Shown: one piece after another, positions 8,483 to 17,481 of the stretch | Numbering within the stretch: position 1 is the first letter of the stretch | Layout: the number at the start of each line of letters is the position of its first letter | NCBI RefSeq assembly: GCF_009882935.1 | Contig: NZ_WTVA01000015.1 | Coordinates: forward strand, 753,108 to 817,107 | DNA length: 64,000 nt | Direction of reading: 5' to 3' | DNA from: Sneathiella chungangensis | Lineage (GTDB): Bacteria; Pseudomonadota; Alphaproteobacteria; Sneathiellales; Sneathiellaceae | Made by a program: the position numbers and the translations under genes | The notes under the pieces: generated by a model | Seen by the model: only the letters and a program-made list of their open reading frames with translations | The model's database searches: none | What the model was told of the DNA's origin: nothing

Positions 8483-9115
8483 GTGTTTACACTTCAAAAG
8501 ATCAAGTCCGCAGCCACCCGGACAATCTTGATTTCACTGGCACTGTTTGTTTCTGCATGTGCCGCGAAAAACGAGGCGGCAACGCTTGCACCGGCATCGC
8601 TCTCACAGGCGCCCCAGTATGTTATCGGCCCGCAGGACGAGCTTGATGTTTTCGTATGGCAGAACCCGGATCTTTCGGTCACTGTCCCGGTGCGCCCCGA
8701 CGGCCGAATTTCAACGCCACTGGTTGATGACATGATGGCCGCGTCGAAAACGTCGCAGGTCCTTGCACGTGATATCGAGAAAGTCCTGTCCAAATATGTC
8801 AAGGATCCGCTCGTAACCGTAACGGTCAAGACCTTCAACGGTCCCTATGACCAGCAGATCCGCATTGTCGGCCAGGCCGCAGAGCCGAAGGCAATTCCGT
8901 ACCGCAACGAAATGACGGTTCTTGATGCGATTATCGCCGTTGGCGGTATGACAGAATTCGCGGCCGGTAACCGCGCCGTTATTGTCCGCAATGAAGGCGG
9001 CGAAAAGAAGTCCTACAATGTCCGTCTTGACGACCTGATCATCGATGGCGACGTGTCGGCCAATGTTCCGCTGCTTCCGGGCGATATCCTGATCATTCCG
9101 CAAAGCTGGTTCTAG
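8483..9115 (+). CDS. Wza-type polysaccharide export lipoprotein, XrtA-locus type
   Basis: Outer-membrane auxiliary export protein of 210 residues that should form or gate the channel for the polymer. It has a lipoprotein signal with lipobox FVSAC (Cys26), a polysaccharide-export domain from about 46 (YVIGPQDELDVFVWQNPDL, then VPVRPDGRISTPLV), and an SLBB-like beta-grasp domain from about 125 (IRIVGQAAEPKAIPY, LDAIIAVGGMTEFAAGNRAVI). It is short compared with E. coli Wza, as expected for the family found in exosortase loci. The start is GTG at 8483, fixed by a strong AAGGGGGAGG seven bases upstream. The outer-membrane barrel gene follows 66 bp later in the same direction. Confidence 0.93.
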   Translation: MFTLQKIKSAATRTILISLALFVSACAAKNEAATLAPASLSQAPQYVIGPQDELDVFVWQNPDLSVTVPVRPDGRISTPLVDDMMAASKTSQVLARDIEKVLSKYVKDPLVTVTVKTFNGPYDQQIRIVGQAAEPKAIPYRNEMTVLDAIIAVGGMTEFAAGNRAVIVRNEGGEKKSYNVRLDDLIIDGDVSANVPLLPGDILIIPQSWF

Positions 9116-9124
9116 GAGGAGTTG

Positions 9125-9141
9125 CGGCAAGCGGATTGCCG
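9125..9141 (+). other. Small hairpin between the export lipoprotein and barrel genes
   Basis: CGGCAA (9125-9130) and TTGCCG (9136-9141) form a 6-bp stem around a 5-nt loop, ten bases after the stop codon. There is no T run, so it is unlikely to be an intrinsic terminator. It may protect the upstream message or adjust expression of the downstream gene. Confidence 0.4.
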
Positions 9142-9181
9142 TGCGTACTGAGGGTGGAATCAATTAGAAGGTAGTCGCATT

Positions 9182-10648
9182 GTGCTAAATGCAAACCAGC
9201 TCGTTTTCAGAAGGAAGAAGTCACGGACTTCTCTGGCAATCGGATGTGCCGTTGCCGGAGGAGTTCTGGCAATGTCCGGAAACGCCCTTGCCGCGGAATG
9301 GATGTTCAATCCATATATCGGCGTGGACGAAATTTACACAGACAACGCCTTCGGAGATGCCAGCGACCGGAAAGACGATTTTATTACGCGTCTGAACACT
9401 GGCTTTGAAGTGACAGGCGTCGGTCGACGCCTGCAACTGACTGCCGCGTATGATCTCGGGTACGATATCTATTCGCGGTATTCGGAACTGAACGGGTTCA
9501 ACCACAATCTGCTGGCCTCCAGCAAGGTGGAATTTGTCTCCGAGCATCTGTTCCTGGACACGGACATCGCCCTGACGGAAGAGCGGTATTCCAGCGACGG
9601 ATCAACCGCTTTTTCCGACCGGACCACGTCGGGCGACAGCACGCGGGTTCTCAATACCCGCATCAGCCCCTACTATCAGCATGATTTCGGTGGCTACGCC
9701 ACGGGGATTGCGCGCTATACCTACAGCATGGTCGACTTCACCGATACGAATTCGGACATCGCATCAACGGAACCGTCGGATACCCGCACCAATCGGGTTG
9801 ACCTCAGCCTGCTGAGCGGCCGGGAATTTTCCAGGACGAAATGGGCGGCAGAGGCGTTTGCCTATGACAACCAGGTGAAAAACGGCGACGATCTCAAGCG
9901 GGCAACGTTCAAGGGCTCCGGCCAGATGCCGATCAACCGCTATGTCGCGCTGCTCGCCTCGGCGGGTTGGGATGAGTTCGACGGTGAGAATATCGACAAC
10001 AGCGCGATCAGCGGCGAGTTCTACAGCGGGGGCGTGCGCCTCACCCCGGGACCGCGGACCGATTTCAGCATTCAGGTCGGTCACCGTTTCGGCGGCGGCA
10101 TTGTTGACGCAGACCTGACATACCTGATTTCCAGCGAAGCAAGTTTCTTCGCGGGCTATCATGTCGACGTCGCGGGTTCCGGCTCCGCCTTCGCCAATAC
10201 GAGCAATCTGGACGAAAATGGCCGCCTCGTGAACCCGAACTATTTTTCGGGCGGTTATGCTGATGGCATTACAAAAACCAAGGCCTTTTCCATGGGTCTG
10301 GCCGGCGAGAAGGGAAGAAACATCTATTCCGCGTCGGCCAGCTATGTCATGCGCCGGTTCCTCGACGATGGCACGGATGAGGATGTCGTCTCCTTTGACG
10401 GCAGCTATACGCGGCAACTGTCAAGAAGGCTTGAATGGTCGCTGATGGGCGGCTATTCGGAAGTTATTGATTCCCAGGTTACCGGTGGCAGGGAACAGAC
10501 CTTCTACGGCGAGACCGGCATCCGTTATCAGTTTACCCCGACCCTTATTGGCGGGGTGGCCTATGGCCATTATAACAGCGATGCCGAAACCAGTTCTGAC
10601 AGCTTTCGGGAAAATACGATTTCAGTAACGCTCAGAAAAGAATTTTAA
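9182..10648 (+). CDS. Outer-membrane beta-barrel protein, exosortase/PEP-CTERM locus family
   Basis: 488 residues with a signal peptide (basic start, hydrophobic core AIGCAVAGGVLAMSG, cleavage near ALAA, about residue 38). The rest alternates short amphipathic strands with Asn/Asp/Ser-rich turns and ends in a strand closing with Phe (ISVTLRKEF), the usual outer-membrane barrel signature. It fits the barrel family described next to Wza-like genes in XrtA polysaccharide loci, which probably completes the outer-membrane exit port. The start is GTG at 9182 with AGAAGG upstream. It is second in a two-gene unit with the export lipoprotein and convergent with the ATPase gene downstream. Confidence 0.88.
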   Translation: MLNANQLVFRRKKSRTSLAIGCAVAGGVLAMSGNALAAEWMFNPYIGVDEIYTDNAFGDASDRKDDFITRLNTGFEVTGVGRRLQLTAAYDLGYDIYSRYSELNGFNHNLLASSKVEFVSEHLFLDTDIALTEERYSSDGSTAFSDRTTSGDSTRVLNTRISPYYQHDFGGYATGIARYTYSMVDFTDTNSDIASTEPSDTRTNRVDLSLLSGREFSRTKWAAEAFAYDNQVKNGDDLKRATFKGSGQMPINRYVALLASAGWDEFDGENIDNSAISGEFYSGGVRLTPGPRTDFSIQVGHRFGGGIVDADLTYLISSEASFFAGYHVDVAGSGSAFANTSNLDENGRLVNPNYFSGGYADGITKTKAFSMGLAGEKGRNIYSASASYVMRRFLDDGTDEDVVSFDGSYTRQLSRRLEWSLMGGYSEVIDSQVTGGREQTFYGETGIRYQFTPTLIGGVAYGHYNSDAETSSDSFRENTISVTLRKEF

Positions 10649-10654
10649 CCGCCT

Positions 10655-10716
10655 ACGCAGCGCCCGGACGATCCTGTCGGACTTTTCCCGAACCGGAGTT
10701 CCGGGCGTTTCTGCGT
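10655..10716. terminator. Probable shared terminator between convergent genes
   Basis: The whole 68-bp gap between the barrel gene and the convergent ATPase gene folds on itself: ACGCAG CGCCCGGA (10655-10668) pairs with TCCGGGCG (10700-10707) and CTGCGT (10711-10716), with a three-base bulge. T runs are weak, so it could act as a double-sided transcription barrier rather than a strong intrinsic terminator. Confidence 0.55.
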
Positions 10717-11667
10717 CTAGCCGTGTGACCGCAGCTTCTTGAAGATAAGCTTGGCAAGTTCCTTGTCATGAATGACGAGGGCGGGTTGCTCCTCCTCCGC
10801 CTCTTCCTTCGTCTGCACGGGAAGGCGGCGGGTTTCCTCAACCCCTTTGGGCGCGCCGACATCGAAAATGCCGTGCGTGCGCTTGTCCCGGATCACTTCA
10901 TCAACGATGGTGCCGTCGATTTCCGGCGCCATGCGCGCAAAGCCGTAAACCAGGCAGGTATCGCAAAGAATATTGATAATGCGGGGGATGCCGCGGCTCG
11001 CTTCAAACAGCTTTTCGCACGCCTCCATCGTGAACAGCGGCAAATCCCGACCGGCGATGTGAAGCCGGTGCTTGATATAGGCGTCGATATCCTCGGCGGT
11101 CAGCGGCGCCAGGTGAAAATCAGAGGCAATTCGCTGGGCGAACTGGACCAGCTCCGGCGCCTGCAGGAGCCCTTTCAGCTGCGGCTGGCCGACCAGAATT
11201 AATTGCAGAAGCTGGTCATTGTCGGCATTGATATTCGACAACAGCCGCAACTGCTCCAGCAATTTCGGGCCGAGATTCTGGGCTTCGTCGACAATCAGGA
11301 TCGTCCGGCGGCCTTCCGCATATTCACGGATCAGAAACTGCTGCAACTCGTCATGCAGCCCGACGTGGGACTTGCCTTCATAGGGCTGGCCAAAGGCCAT
11401 GAGAACCCATTGCAGCAGATCCCCGTCCTGGATGTTGGAAACCAGGCCAACGGTGAATTCCTCGTCCAGCCGGTCGAGAAGATGGCGGATAAGCGTAGTC
11501 TTGCCGCAGCCGATTTCGCCGGTAACGACGGTAAATCCGGCGCGGTTCATGACGCCATATTCCAGCATTGAATAGGCGAGCGAATGGCTGTGGCCCCAAT
11601 ACAGGTAATGGGGATCGGGGAGAATAGAAAATGGCTTCTGCGTCAGTCCGTAAAATTCTCTATACAT
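10717..11667 (-). CDS. XrtA/PEP-CTERM system-associated ATPase (ExeA/GspA-like AAA)
   Basis: A 316-residue cytoplasmic AAA ATPase starting MYREFYGLTQKPFSILPDP, the hallmark of the ExeA-like family found in exosortase polysaccharide loci. Walker A is GEIGCGKTT (50-58), Walker B is ILIVDEAQ (Asp127/Glu128), and a sensor-type GQPQL and an arginine-containing GIPRIINILCD stretch follow. The C-terminal 60 residues are charged and without known fold. Its exact role is not established; it is thought to energise or regulate assembly of the export machinery. It is encoded 58 bp downstream of prsT on the same strand and probably co-transcribed. Confidence 0.92.
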   Translation of the reverse strand: MYREFYGLTQKPFSILPDPHYLYWGHSHSLAYSMLEYGVMNRAGFTVVTGEIGCGKTTLIRHLLDRLDEEFTVGLVSNIQDGDLLQWVLMAFGQPYEGKSHVGLHDELQQFLIREYAEGRRTILIVDEAQNLGPKLLEQLRLLSNINADNDQLLQLILVGQPQLKGLLQAPELVQFAQRIASDFHLAPLTAEDIDAYIKHRLHIAGRDLPLFTMEACEKLFEASRGIPRIINILCDTCLVYGFARMAPEIDGTIVDEVIRDKRTHGIFDVGAPKGVEETRRLPVQTKEEAEEEQPALVIHDKELAKLIFKKLRSHG

Positions 11668-11725
11668 CTATGTCTGCTTTCACCCGTCAATCCGGATTGA
11701 TTAAAATAAAATACGCGTCATTCTT

Positions 11726-14161
11726 CTAATTCGTTTTCGGCAAGGCCTTGACGTCCGCCAGCGCTTTTTCCGCCGCCTCAGTTTGCGCGAAATGCTGCGT
11801 CCTGCCAAGCGTCACGGCCTGCTCCAGCTCGCGAATGGCTTTATCGCGGTTGTTTTCCGCCTTGTAGGCCATCCCCAGATGATAGCGCAGAATTGCGGCC
11901 TTCGGCTCATTCTCGACTGCCTTGCGCAGAAGCGGTATCGCCTGGTCATATTCGCCAAGCCGGTAATGTATCCAGCCAAGGGTATCGAGGAAATACGGCA
12001 CCTTCGAATTGCGGAATCGCTTGGCCAGCGTATAGGCACGCCGCAGGTCCCGCTCCTCATCGGAGTCCTCGGCGATCAGGCTCGCGAGGTTGTTGGCGAC
12101 AATTTCCGAATTCGGCCGCTCCTCCAGCAGCTTTTCGTAAATATTGATGGCGTCCCTGTAGGCGCCCTCCGACTCCAGCAGGCCCGCCTCGGTCATATTC
12201 AGGAGAAATCCGTTCGGGGAAACCTCAAGCCCCTGTTTCAGAATGGCTTTCGCATCCTCCTGCCGGCCCGTCGCCATATAATAGCGCGCCAGCATGACGT
12301 AACCGGATTCTTCCTTCGGGTCACCGGCGATGGCGTCGCGGATCAGCTTTTCCGCCGCTTCGGGATTCTTTTTCTGAAATTCGATATTCGCAAGCAGGGT
12401 TCGGGCAAGATAGTTATTCTGGCTTCTTTCCAGAACGCTTTCCAGAAATGTGGCCGCCTTCTCGACATCGCCGTCCCGGAGATAGGCCTCCACCAGCGCC
12501 TTCATGGCCTGGCCCGCTTCGGGCGTGACCTCGTAAGCCTTCTCGAAGGCATCCCGGCTTTCATCGAGATTTTGCAGGCCGGCCAGTGCCGCGCCGCTGA
12601 TCTGATAGGCGGCGGAGTCCATTTTATCCAGCGCCCGGATTTGCTCCGCAAGATTTTCGGCGGCGACCCAGTCCTGCTTTCTCAGCTTGACCTCGGCCAG
12701 CATTTTAAGAACGTCGGTTTGCCCGGGCGCGTTTTGCGCCATCTTCTCGAGCAGGCGCTCCGCCCGCTGAAGTTCGCCATGGCGGATGAAAAACTGCGCG
12801 TAAACAAGTCCGACCTGCGGCTGCTGCTTGCTGAACCGGTAGGCCGCCGAAAAACGGTCTTCGGCAAGTTCCAGGCTGCCATTGATTTCATGGGCCTTCG
12901 CCAGCAGGAGCGCCGCACGCACGGATTCCGGCTGCTGGCGCATGGAGGAGCGCAGGTTCGAAATCGCCGCATCGATCTTGCCCTGGTCAATCTGCATGGC
13001 GCCGATGAGGATAAGCGCGTCACTGCTGGTCGAGTCGATATCGAGGACATCCTCCGATAATTCCCACGCCTCGCTGAATTCCCCTTTGGCGAAATGAAGT
13101 TGCGCCAGCTTGTTGCGCGCCGCGATTTCATCCTCGACGGTTCTCGCCCGGTCGATGATGGAGCCCAGGATAACCATCGCCCGTTCGTCATCATTGGCGG
13201 CCTGCGCAAGGGTCGCGAGCGCAAAGCGATAGTCAACCACATCCGGATGCTGCTCGATGAGCTGTTCCAGTTCCGCCGCCGCGGCGTCATCGCCCTTCAC
13301 CGATTTAACGAAACGGACAACGTCAAGATTGGCCGCAACGTCTTCGGGATTATCCGTGGCGATCTTGCGGATTTCCTCTTCCGCTTCGACTTCCTTCCCG
13401 TTCTTCAAATAGAAGCGGACAAGGCTTTTGCGAAAGGCGTGGTTGTCCGGGTTATCCCTGATGAGTTCCTTGAAGACGGCGACAGCCTCGTCATTCCGCC
13501 CGAGGCTTTCAAGCGCCCGGATTTTCACGACCTGGAGCTGGGAATTTCCCGCCGTGTGCGAAAGCCCCTCATCCAGAATGGTCACAGCCTCCGCGGCCCC
13601 GCCGGTTGAGAGCTTCTCGGCGGCGAGGATCAGGATGGCGTCGATGTTGGACGGATCGACGGCAAGCGCCTCTTCCGCCGCGGCAATCGCGCCGGATTTG
13701 TCGCCAAGACGGAACATCACGGCAGATTTGAGCGCCAGCGCCTCGGGATGTTTCGGGGCGATCTCGTTAACATGGTCGCTGGTTTCCAGTGCATCTTCCA
13801 GACGCCCGGACAACAGCATGATCTTGCCGTATCGCACCTGCGCCTTCAGATGCTTGGGATCGATCTCGATCGCCTTGAGGATGTCGCCCGCATATTTGCG
13901 CCAGTTCCCCTCATGCTCCTCGACGAGTGCGAGTCCGTACCAGCCGTCTGCGAAATTTTCCCTGAGCTGCAAGGCATTGCGAAACTCGATGCCCGCCTTG
14001 ACGTAGTTGCCCTGCTCGATGAACGCCATGCCCGCTTCGTAATGGGCCTGCGCTTTCTCCTCCGGCGTGTCGCATGCTGCAAGCGTCATAAGGATAACCG
14101 CAAGCGCGATGCTGTTCACCAGCCGTGATTTAAAAAACGCGTAGGCACTTCCAAGGGTCAT
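11726..14161 (-). CDS. prsT: PrsT: TPR-repeat lipoprotein of exosortase polysaccharide loci
   Basis: 811 residues, a lipoprotein with lipobox LAAC (Cys30) followed almost entirely by tetratricopeptide repeats; YEAGMAFIEQGNYVKAGIEFRNAL is the first clear repeat and AIPLLRKAVENEPKAAI one of the last. The protein should sit in the periplasm on a membrane anchor and scaffold the envelope-spanning export complex. Length and layout match the PrsT family that co-occurs with XrtA, although most members I know of are somewhat longer. It is followed by the associated ATPase gene. The upstream 226 bp separates it from the Alg13-like gene and probably contains its promoter. Confidence 0.92.
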   Translation of the reverse strand: MTLGSAYAFFKSRLVNSIALAVILMTLAACDTPEEKAQAHYEAGMAFIEQGNYVKAGIEFRNALQLRENFADGWYGLALVEEHEGNWRKYAGDILKAIEIDPKHLKAQVRYGKIMLLSGRLEDALETSDHVNEIAPKHPEALALKSAVMFRLGDKSGAIAAAEEALAVDPSNIDAILILAAEKLSTGGAAEAVTILDEGLSHTAGNSQLQVVKIRALESLGRNDEAVAVFKELIRDNPDNHAFRKSLVRFYLKNGKEVEAEEEIRKIATDNPEDVAANLDVVRFVKSVKGDDAAAAELEQLIEQHPDVVDYRFALATLAQAANDDERAMVILGSIIDRARTVEDEIAARNKLAQLHFAKGEFSEAWELSEDVLDIDSTSSDALILIGAMQIDQGKIDAAISNLRSSMRQQPESVRAALLLAKAHEINGSLELAEDRFSAAYRFSKQQPQVGLVYAQFFIRHGELQRAERLLEKMAQNAPGQTDVLKMLAEVKLRKQDWVAAENLAEQIRALDKMDSAAYQISGAALAGLQNLDESRDAFEKAYEVTPEAGQAMKALVEAYLRDGDVEKAATFLESVLERSQNNYLARTLLANIEFQKKNPEAAEKLIRDAIAGDPKEESGYVMLARYYMATGRQEDAKAILKQGLEVSPNGFLLNMTEAGLLESEGAYRDAINIYEKLLEERPNSEIVANNLASLIAEDSDEERDLRRAYTLAKRFRNSKVPYFLDTLGWIHYRLGEYDQAIPLLRKAVENEPKAAILRYHLGMAYKAENNRDKAIRELEQAVTLGRTQHFAQTEAAEKALADVKALPKTN

Positions 14162-14387
14162 TGATCAAGCTTTCCGTCCCGATTGTATTAACTAACTTCG
14201 TTTCCCGCAAATAGGATATATATAACCAATTGCCGTATTCTTCGCGCTAAATCAGCGCCTTGGTGCACATAACATCAAATCCGGACAAACGCAAAACCAA
14301 CGAACGAAGGTCCCGGCCGCCGGATTGGACAAGAATAGGCCTGATTTCTCAAGATATGCTTAAATTCGCGCCTCGAAATCGCTCCGT

Positions 14388-14903
14388 TTATGTCAACTCT
14401 TGCGGTTTCCCATTATATATGAAGCTGCGGATGGCCTGAATCAACTGCGGCTCGGCGAACTGGCTGGCGGCCTCGTTGATTTTCGGGGGCGGATTGGCGA
14501 TCAGATGATCGAGGGTTGCGCCGAGTTCCGTTTCGTCCTTCGCCACATAAATGCCGGTGCGCCGCGAGAATTGTTCCGCCGTCGCGATCTGGTGATCGTT
14601 CCGGGTTTCCTTCAACGACCCCTTGCGCGGCATGATCAGCAACGGCTTCTTGAGGGTAAGCGCCGTGATAATCGTCCCCATCCCGGCATGGGCAACGATC
14701 AGGTCGGCCTGATCGAAGTTGCTTTTGAAGCTGTCGGGATCGAGAAAGCTCTGCCATTTGAAGTTTTTCGGGCGGTACCCGTCGTCGCCGAGCTCGGCGA
14801 CCTGCGCGAAAATATCCTGATAGCCCGTCGCGAGGGACCAGTCGTCAAGTCCCTCGATCAGGCGGTCAAAACGCAGTTCATGGCCAACGGTTACGAAAAT
14901 CAT
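14388..14903 (-). CDS. Alg13-like (GT28 C-terminal domain) glycosyltransferase catalytic subunit
   Basis: 171 residues starting MIFVTVGHELRFDRLIEGLD, typical of the donor-binding half of a split GT28 enzyme (compare eukaryotic Alg13 and bacterial EpsF/PssE-type proteins). ADLIVAHAGMGTIITAL and KPLLIMPRKGSLKETRNDHQ form the nucleotide-sugar binding region. I set the start at the ATG at 14903, which overlaps the TGA of the Alg14-like gene as ATGA; the same frame is open further upstream but there runs antisense-like through the neighbour. It should act with the next protein to add a sugar (often glucuronic acid or GlcNAc in relatives) to a lipid-linked acceptor. Confidence 0.9.
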   Translation of the reverse strand: MIFVTVGHELRFDRLIEGLDDWSLATGYQDIFAQVAELGDDGYRPKNFKWQSFLDPDSFKSNFDQADLIVAHAGMGTIITALTLKKPLLIMPRKGSLKETRNDHQIATAEQFSRRTGIYVAKDETELGATLDHLIANPPPKINEAASQFAEPQLIQAIRSFIYNGKPQELT

Positions 14904-15391
14904 ACGACAGACCCCTTGAATTCCGGCGCCCGTTTGCCGGCGCCGCCTGCAAGATGCTCCCATTGCGTCAGCCAGAGATCGGCGCAGCCCCCGGCTTTCT
15001 GGCCCGACAGGGACAGGGTGCCGGCGTTGGCGATGCTGTCGATCCAGATCGTGCGCGCACCCATCATCTTGCCGAGTTTCAGGGCAAAAAAGCCCGCCGC
15101 CGCGCCGGTCGAAATGATCACATCCGGCCGCTCGCGAAGAAGGATGAGGACAATCCCGAGCAGCTGCCGCAGCAGCCGGAATTTCTGCCAGCGATTGGCG
15201 TCCACGACACGGTAGAAGCGGGGTTCGGACTGTCCGCGCCGGGCGGCATCGGCAATCAGGTCTTCGCGATAGCCTTCCTTCGTCGTGACATAGACCGCAT
15301 CGCAATCATCCCAGGCGACGCGTAGCCGTTGCAGTTGCACCCAATGGCCACCGGCTGAAGATATCGCAAGAATCTTTGGTTTTTTTGGCAT
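14900..15391 (-). CDS. Alg14-like (PssD-type) glycosyltransferase membrane-anchor subunit
   Basis: 163 residues from the ATG at 15391 (a TTG two codons upstream is possible). It begins KILAISSAGGHWVQLQRL, with the family motif SSAGGH, continues with a hydrophobic helix (LLGIVLILLRERPDVIISTGAAAG) and a WIDSIANAGTLSLSG stretch. In this family the small protein anchors and completes the Alg13-like catalytic subunit. The two genes overlap by 4 bp, which favours equal synthesis of the two halves. The upstream neighbour is the polysaccharide deacetylase. Confidence 0.9.
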   Translation of the reverse strand: MPKKPKILAISSAGGHWVQLQRLRVAWDDCDAVYVTTKEGYREDLIADAARRGQSEPRFYRVVDANRWQKFRLLRQLLGIVLILLRERPDVIISTGAAAGFFALKLGKMMGARTIWIDSIANAGTLSLSGQKAGGCADLWLTQWEHLAGGAGKRAPEFKGSVV

Positions 15392-15420
15392 GGGCAATCG
15401 ATCTCTTTACTTACTATGAC

Positions 15421-16125
15421 TCAGGCATCCCGCATAAGCTGGCCAAAGGTGCGGACGGAATAGTTTTCCGCCTTCGCCATCTCAAGCAGCTTGCGCGTCG
15501 CGTCCAGCACGAAGCGGTTGCGCTCCTTGTCGGTTTTTCTCTCAAAATCATGGAGGAGAATGACCCCTCCACCGGCGTTCTTGACAGTCTCGGCCAGTTC
15601 GTCCACCGGTATGGTTTGTGGTTTGGTATCGGTTGAATCAATGGTCCACCACGCCATTTTCCGCCCCTTGAACAGGGTCTGGAGGAGCGTTGCCAGAGTG
15701 ATTTTGCCGTTCGGCGGGCGGAAATATTCGATCGGAACATTCTGGCGGCGAAGGCTGGCAAACCCCGCCTCGATATCGGCCGCCACTTTCCAGGGCATCC
15801 GTTTCCAGGCATTCAGATGGGCATAGGAATGACTTCCGACCTCATGGCCTTTCGCGACGATCTGCGGCACGACGTTCGAATTATTATCCACCTGAACCCC
15901 CAGCGCAAAAAACGTGGCGGGGGCGTCATATTCCGCAAGCAGATCGAGAAGTTCCGACGTGAAATTCGTGCTCGGCCCGTCGTCATATGTCAAGACAAGG
16001 GTATTGGTGGCGCGACAGAGCCGCTCCAGCTGCTTCACCTTCCTCATCCGGTAAAGATAGGGAAGTATTATCCAAAGTCCCGCCGCCGCGACGATCGCTA
16101 GGCCAAGACCAACAACTGCTAGCAT
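15421..16125 (-). CDS. Membrane-anchored polysaccharide deacetylase (NodB/CE4 family)
   Basis: 234 residues if started at the ATG at 16125, which has AGGGA six bases upstream; a longer frame to 16173 is less likely. One N-terminal transmembrane helix (VVGLGLAIVAAAGLWIILPYL) is followed by a CE4 domain with all main motifs: TYDDGPS (motif 1, catalytic Asp and metal Asp), HSYAH (metal-binding His pair), RPPNG (motif 3), WWTIDSTDTKP and LLHDF (motif 5 His). It should remove N- or O-acetyl groups from the polymer or its lipid-linked precursor, facing the periplasm. It leads the unit deacetylase - Alg14-like - Alg13-like. Confidence 0.92.
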   Translation of the reverse strand: MLAVVGLGLAIVAAAGLWIILPYLYRMRKVKQLERLCRATNTLVLTYDDGPSTNFTSELLDLLAEYDAPATFFALGVQVDNNSNVVPQIVAKGHEVGSHSYAHLNAWKRMPWKVAADIEAGFASLRRQNVPIEYFRPPNGKITLATLLQTLFKGRKMAWWTIDSTDTKPQTIPVDELAETVKNAGGGVILLHDFERKTDKERNRFVLDATRKLLEMAKAENYSVRTFGQLMRDA

Positions 16126-16404
16126 TTCCGTTCCCTGATAGGTTAAGTTCCAATCCCCGATGTCATGCATCAATATAGGTAACAGAATCTCGATATTTAG
16201 TTAATTTTTTTAAAACTCCGGCCATAAAATGGACAAGAGTGGATGCAAAAATTCCCATTGCAACAAGATATTAATTAAATTCGGCAATAGTCGGGACTGA
16301 TTTCTCCGTTGGCGGGATGGTCTCGACCGGCCGTGTCTTGCCCTACGGAACGTTAAATGGATTTTTCGCGTCAGAGAATATGTTAGTTTTAGGATCTTTA
16401 GTTT

Positions 16405-17382
16405 ATGAGCCTTATGTTGCAGCAGGAACCTGAACCGGTGCAGTCACCCAAGCTTTCCATCATCGTCATCAGCTATAACACGCGCGAGATGACGCTGAAG
16501 GCGCTGGACACCGCCTTTGCCCAAACCCGGGACACGCCGTTCGAGATGATCGTTATTGATAACGCCTCGACGGACGGCTCGGCGGAAGCACTCCAGGAGA
16601 AATATGCCGACAAGGCGACGGTGATGTGCCTTGACGAAAATCTCGGGTTTGCGGCCGCGAACAATCTCGCGGCGAAGGAGGCGACGGGGGACTTCCTGCT
16701 GCTTCTCAATCCGGACACCGAAGTGCTCGATGGCGCGATCGACAAGCTGGTGGCCTTCGCCGACGCCTATCCGGAGGCCGGGATCTGGGGCGGACGGACC
16801 CTGTTCGCGGATAAAAGCCTCAATCCGACGTCCTGCTGGTCCAACATGACCCTGTGGAGCCTGACCAGTCAGGCGCTTGGTTTTTCGTCGATGTTCCGCA
16901 GGTCCAGCTTTTTCAATCCCGAAGGCATGGGCGGCTGGGACCGCGAGGGTATCCGCGAGGTCGATGTCGTTACCGGCTGTTTCTTCCTGATCCGCCGCGA
17001 TTTCTGGAACCGCCTGGACGGTTTCGACAAGGCCTTCTTCATGTATGCGGAGGAAGCGGACCTCTGCGCCCGCGCGGCCAAGGCGGGCGCCAAGCCCATG
17101 GTCACCTCGGAGGCGACGATCATCCATCATGGCGGCGCGTCGGAAACGATACAGTCCGACAAGCTCGTTCGCCTGATCAAGGCGAAAATGACCCTCATCC
17201 ACAAACATTTCCCGCCGGCGACGCGTGGCATTGCCATGACACTCATGACCCTGTGGCCCTTGTCCCGATACATTGCGCATCAGCTTTTAGGCTGGATCGG
17301 GCGCGCCAAATCACGCGACGCCGCCAAAGTCTGGAAAAGCGTCTGGCAGCGCCGCAATATATGGTCGAAGGTGGCGGACTAA
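16405..17382 (+). CDS. Glycosyltransferase family 2 (rhamnosyltransferase-like)
   Basis: A 325-residue GT2 of the WbbL/rhamnosyltransferase type. It carries IIVISYNTREMTLKAL at the N-terminus, VIDNASTDGS (50-59), ENLGFAAANN and the metal-binding NPDTE (102-106), followed by GGRTLF and a second conserved block with VVTGCFFLIRRDFW and FFMYAEEADLCARA that is characteristic of this subgroup. The C-terminus carries amphipathic segments that may sit on the membrane. The gene diverges from the deacetylase unit across about 280 AT-rich bases. The donor could be dTDP-rhamnose by family analogy, but no rhamnose biosynthesis genes are in the window. Confidence 0.9.
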   Translation: MSLMLQQEPEPVQSPKLSIIVISYNTREMTLKALDTAFAQTRDTPFEMIVIDNASTDGSAEALQEKYADKATVMCLDENLGFAAANNLAAKEATGDFLLLLNPDTEVLDGAIDKLVAFADAYPEAGIWGGRTLFADKSLNPTSCWSNMTLWSLTSQALGFSSMFRRSSFFNPEGMGGWDREGIREVDVVTGCFFLIRRDFWNRLDGFDKAFFMYAEEADLCARAAKAGAKPMVTSEATIIHHGGASETIQSDKLVRLIKAKMTLIHKHFPPATRGIAMTLMTLWPLSRYIAHQLLGWIGRAKSRDAAKVWKSVWQRRNIWSKVAD

Positions 17383-17448
17383 CCGCGCCGAACATGCCCC
17401 GCGGGATCGAATTTGCGGTGCCCGGTCATTTTGAACTAATATGATCCT

Positions 17449-17464
17449 GGCATCTCATGATGCC
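17449..17464. promoter_or_regulatory. Palindrome just upstream of the beta-helix gene
   Basis: GGCATC (17449-17454) and GATGCC (17459-17464) are perfect inverted repeats around TCAT, ending 17 bases before the ATG at 17482 and next to its ribosome site (GGATGGAGGG). The position suits a repressor site or a small hairpin that limits translation initiation. Confidence 0.4.
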
Positions 17465-17481
17465 GAAGGGATGGAGGGAAA

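Noticed and set aside
8474-8489. Sequence resembling a sigma-54 promoter (GGCAC then TGTTT)
   Set aside because: It overlaps the ribosome site and start codon of the export gene and lacks the correct GG/GC spacing.
14244-14258. Short hairpin GCGCT-AAATC-AGCGC upstream of prsT
   Set aside because: Five-base arms are too short to separate from chance; no promoter or T run next to it.
16195-16290. AT-rich TTAA repeats that recall CtrA sites
   Set aside because: Spacing between the TTAA halves is not the required seven bases.
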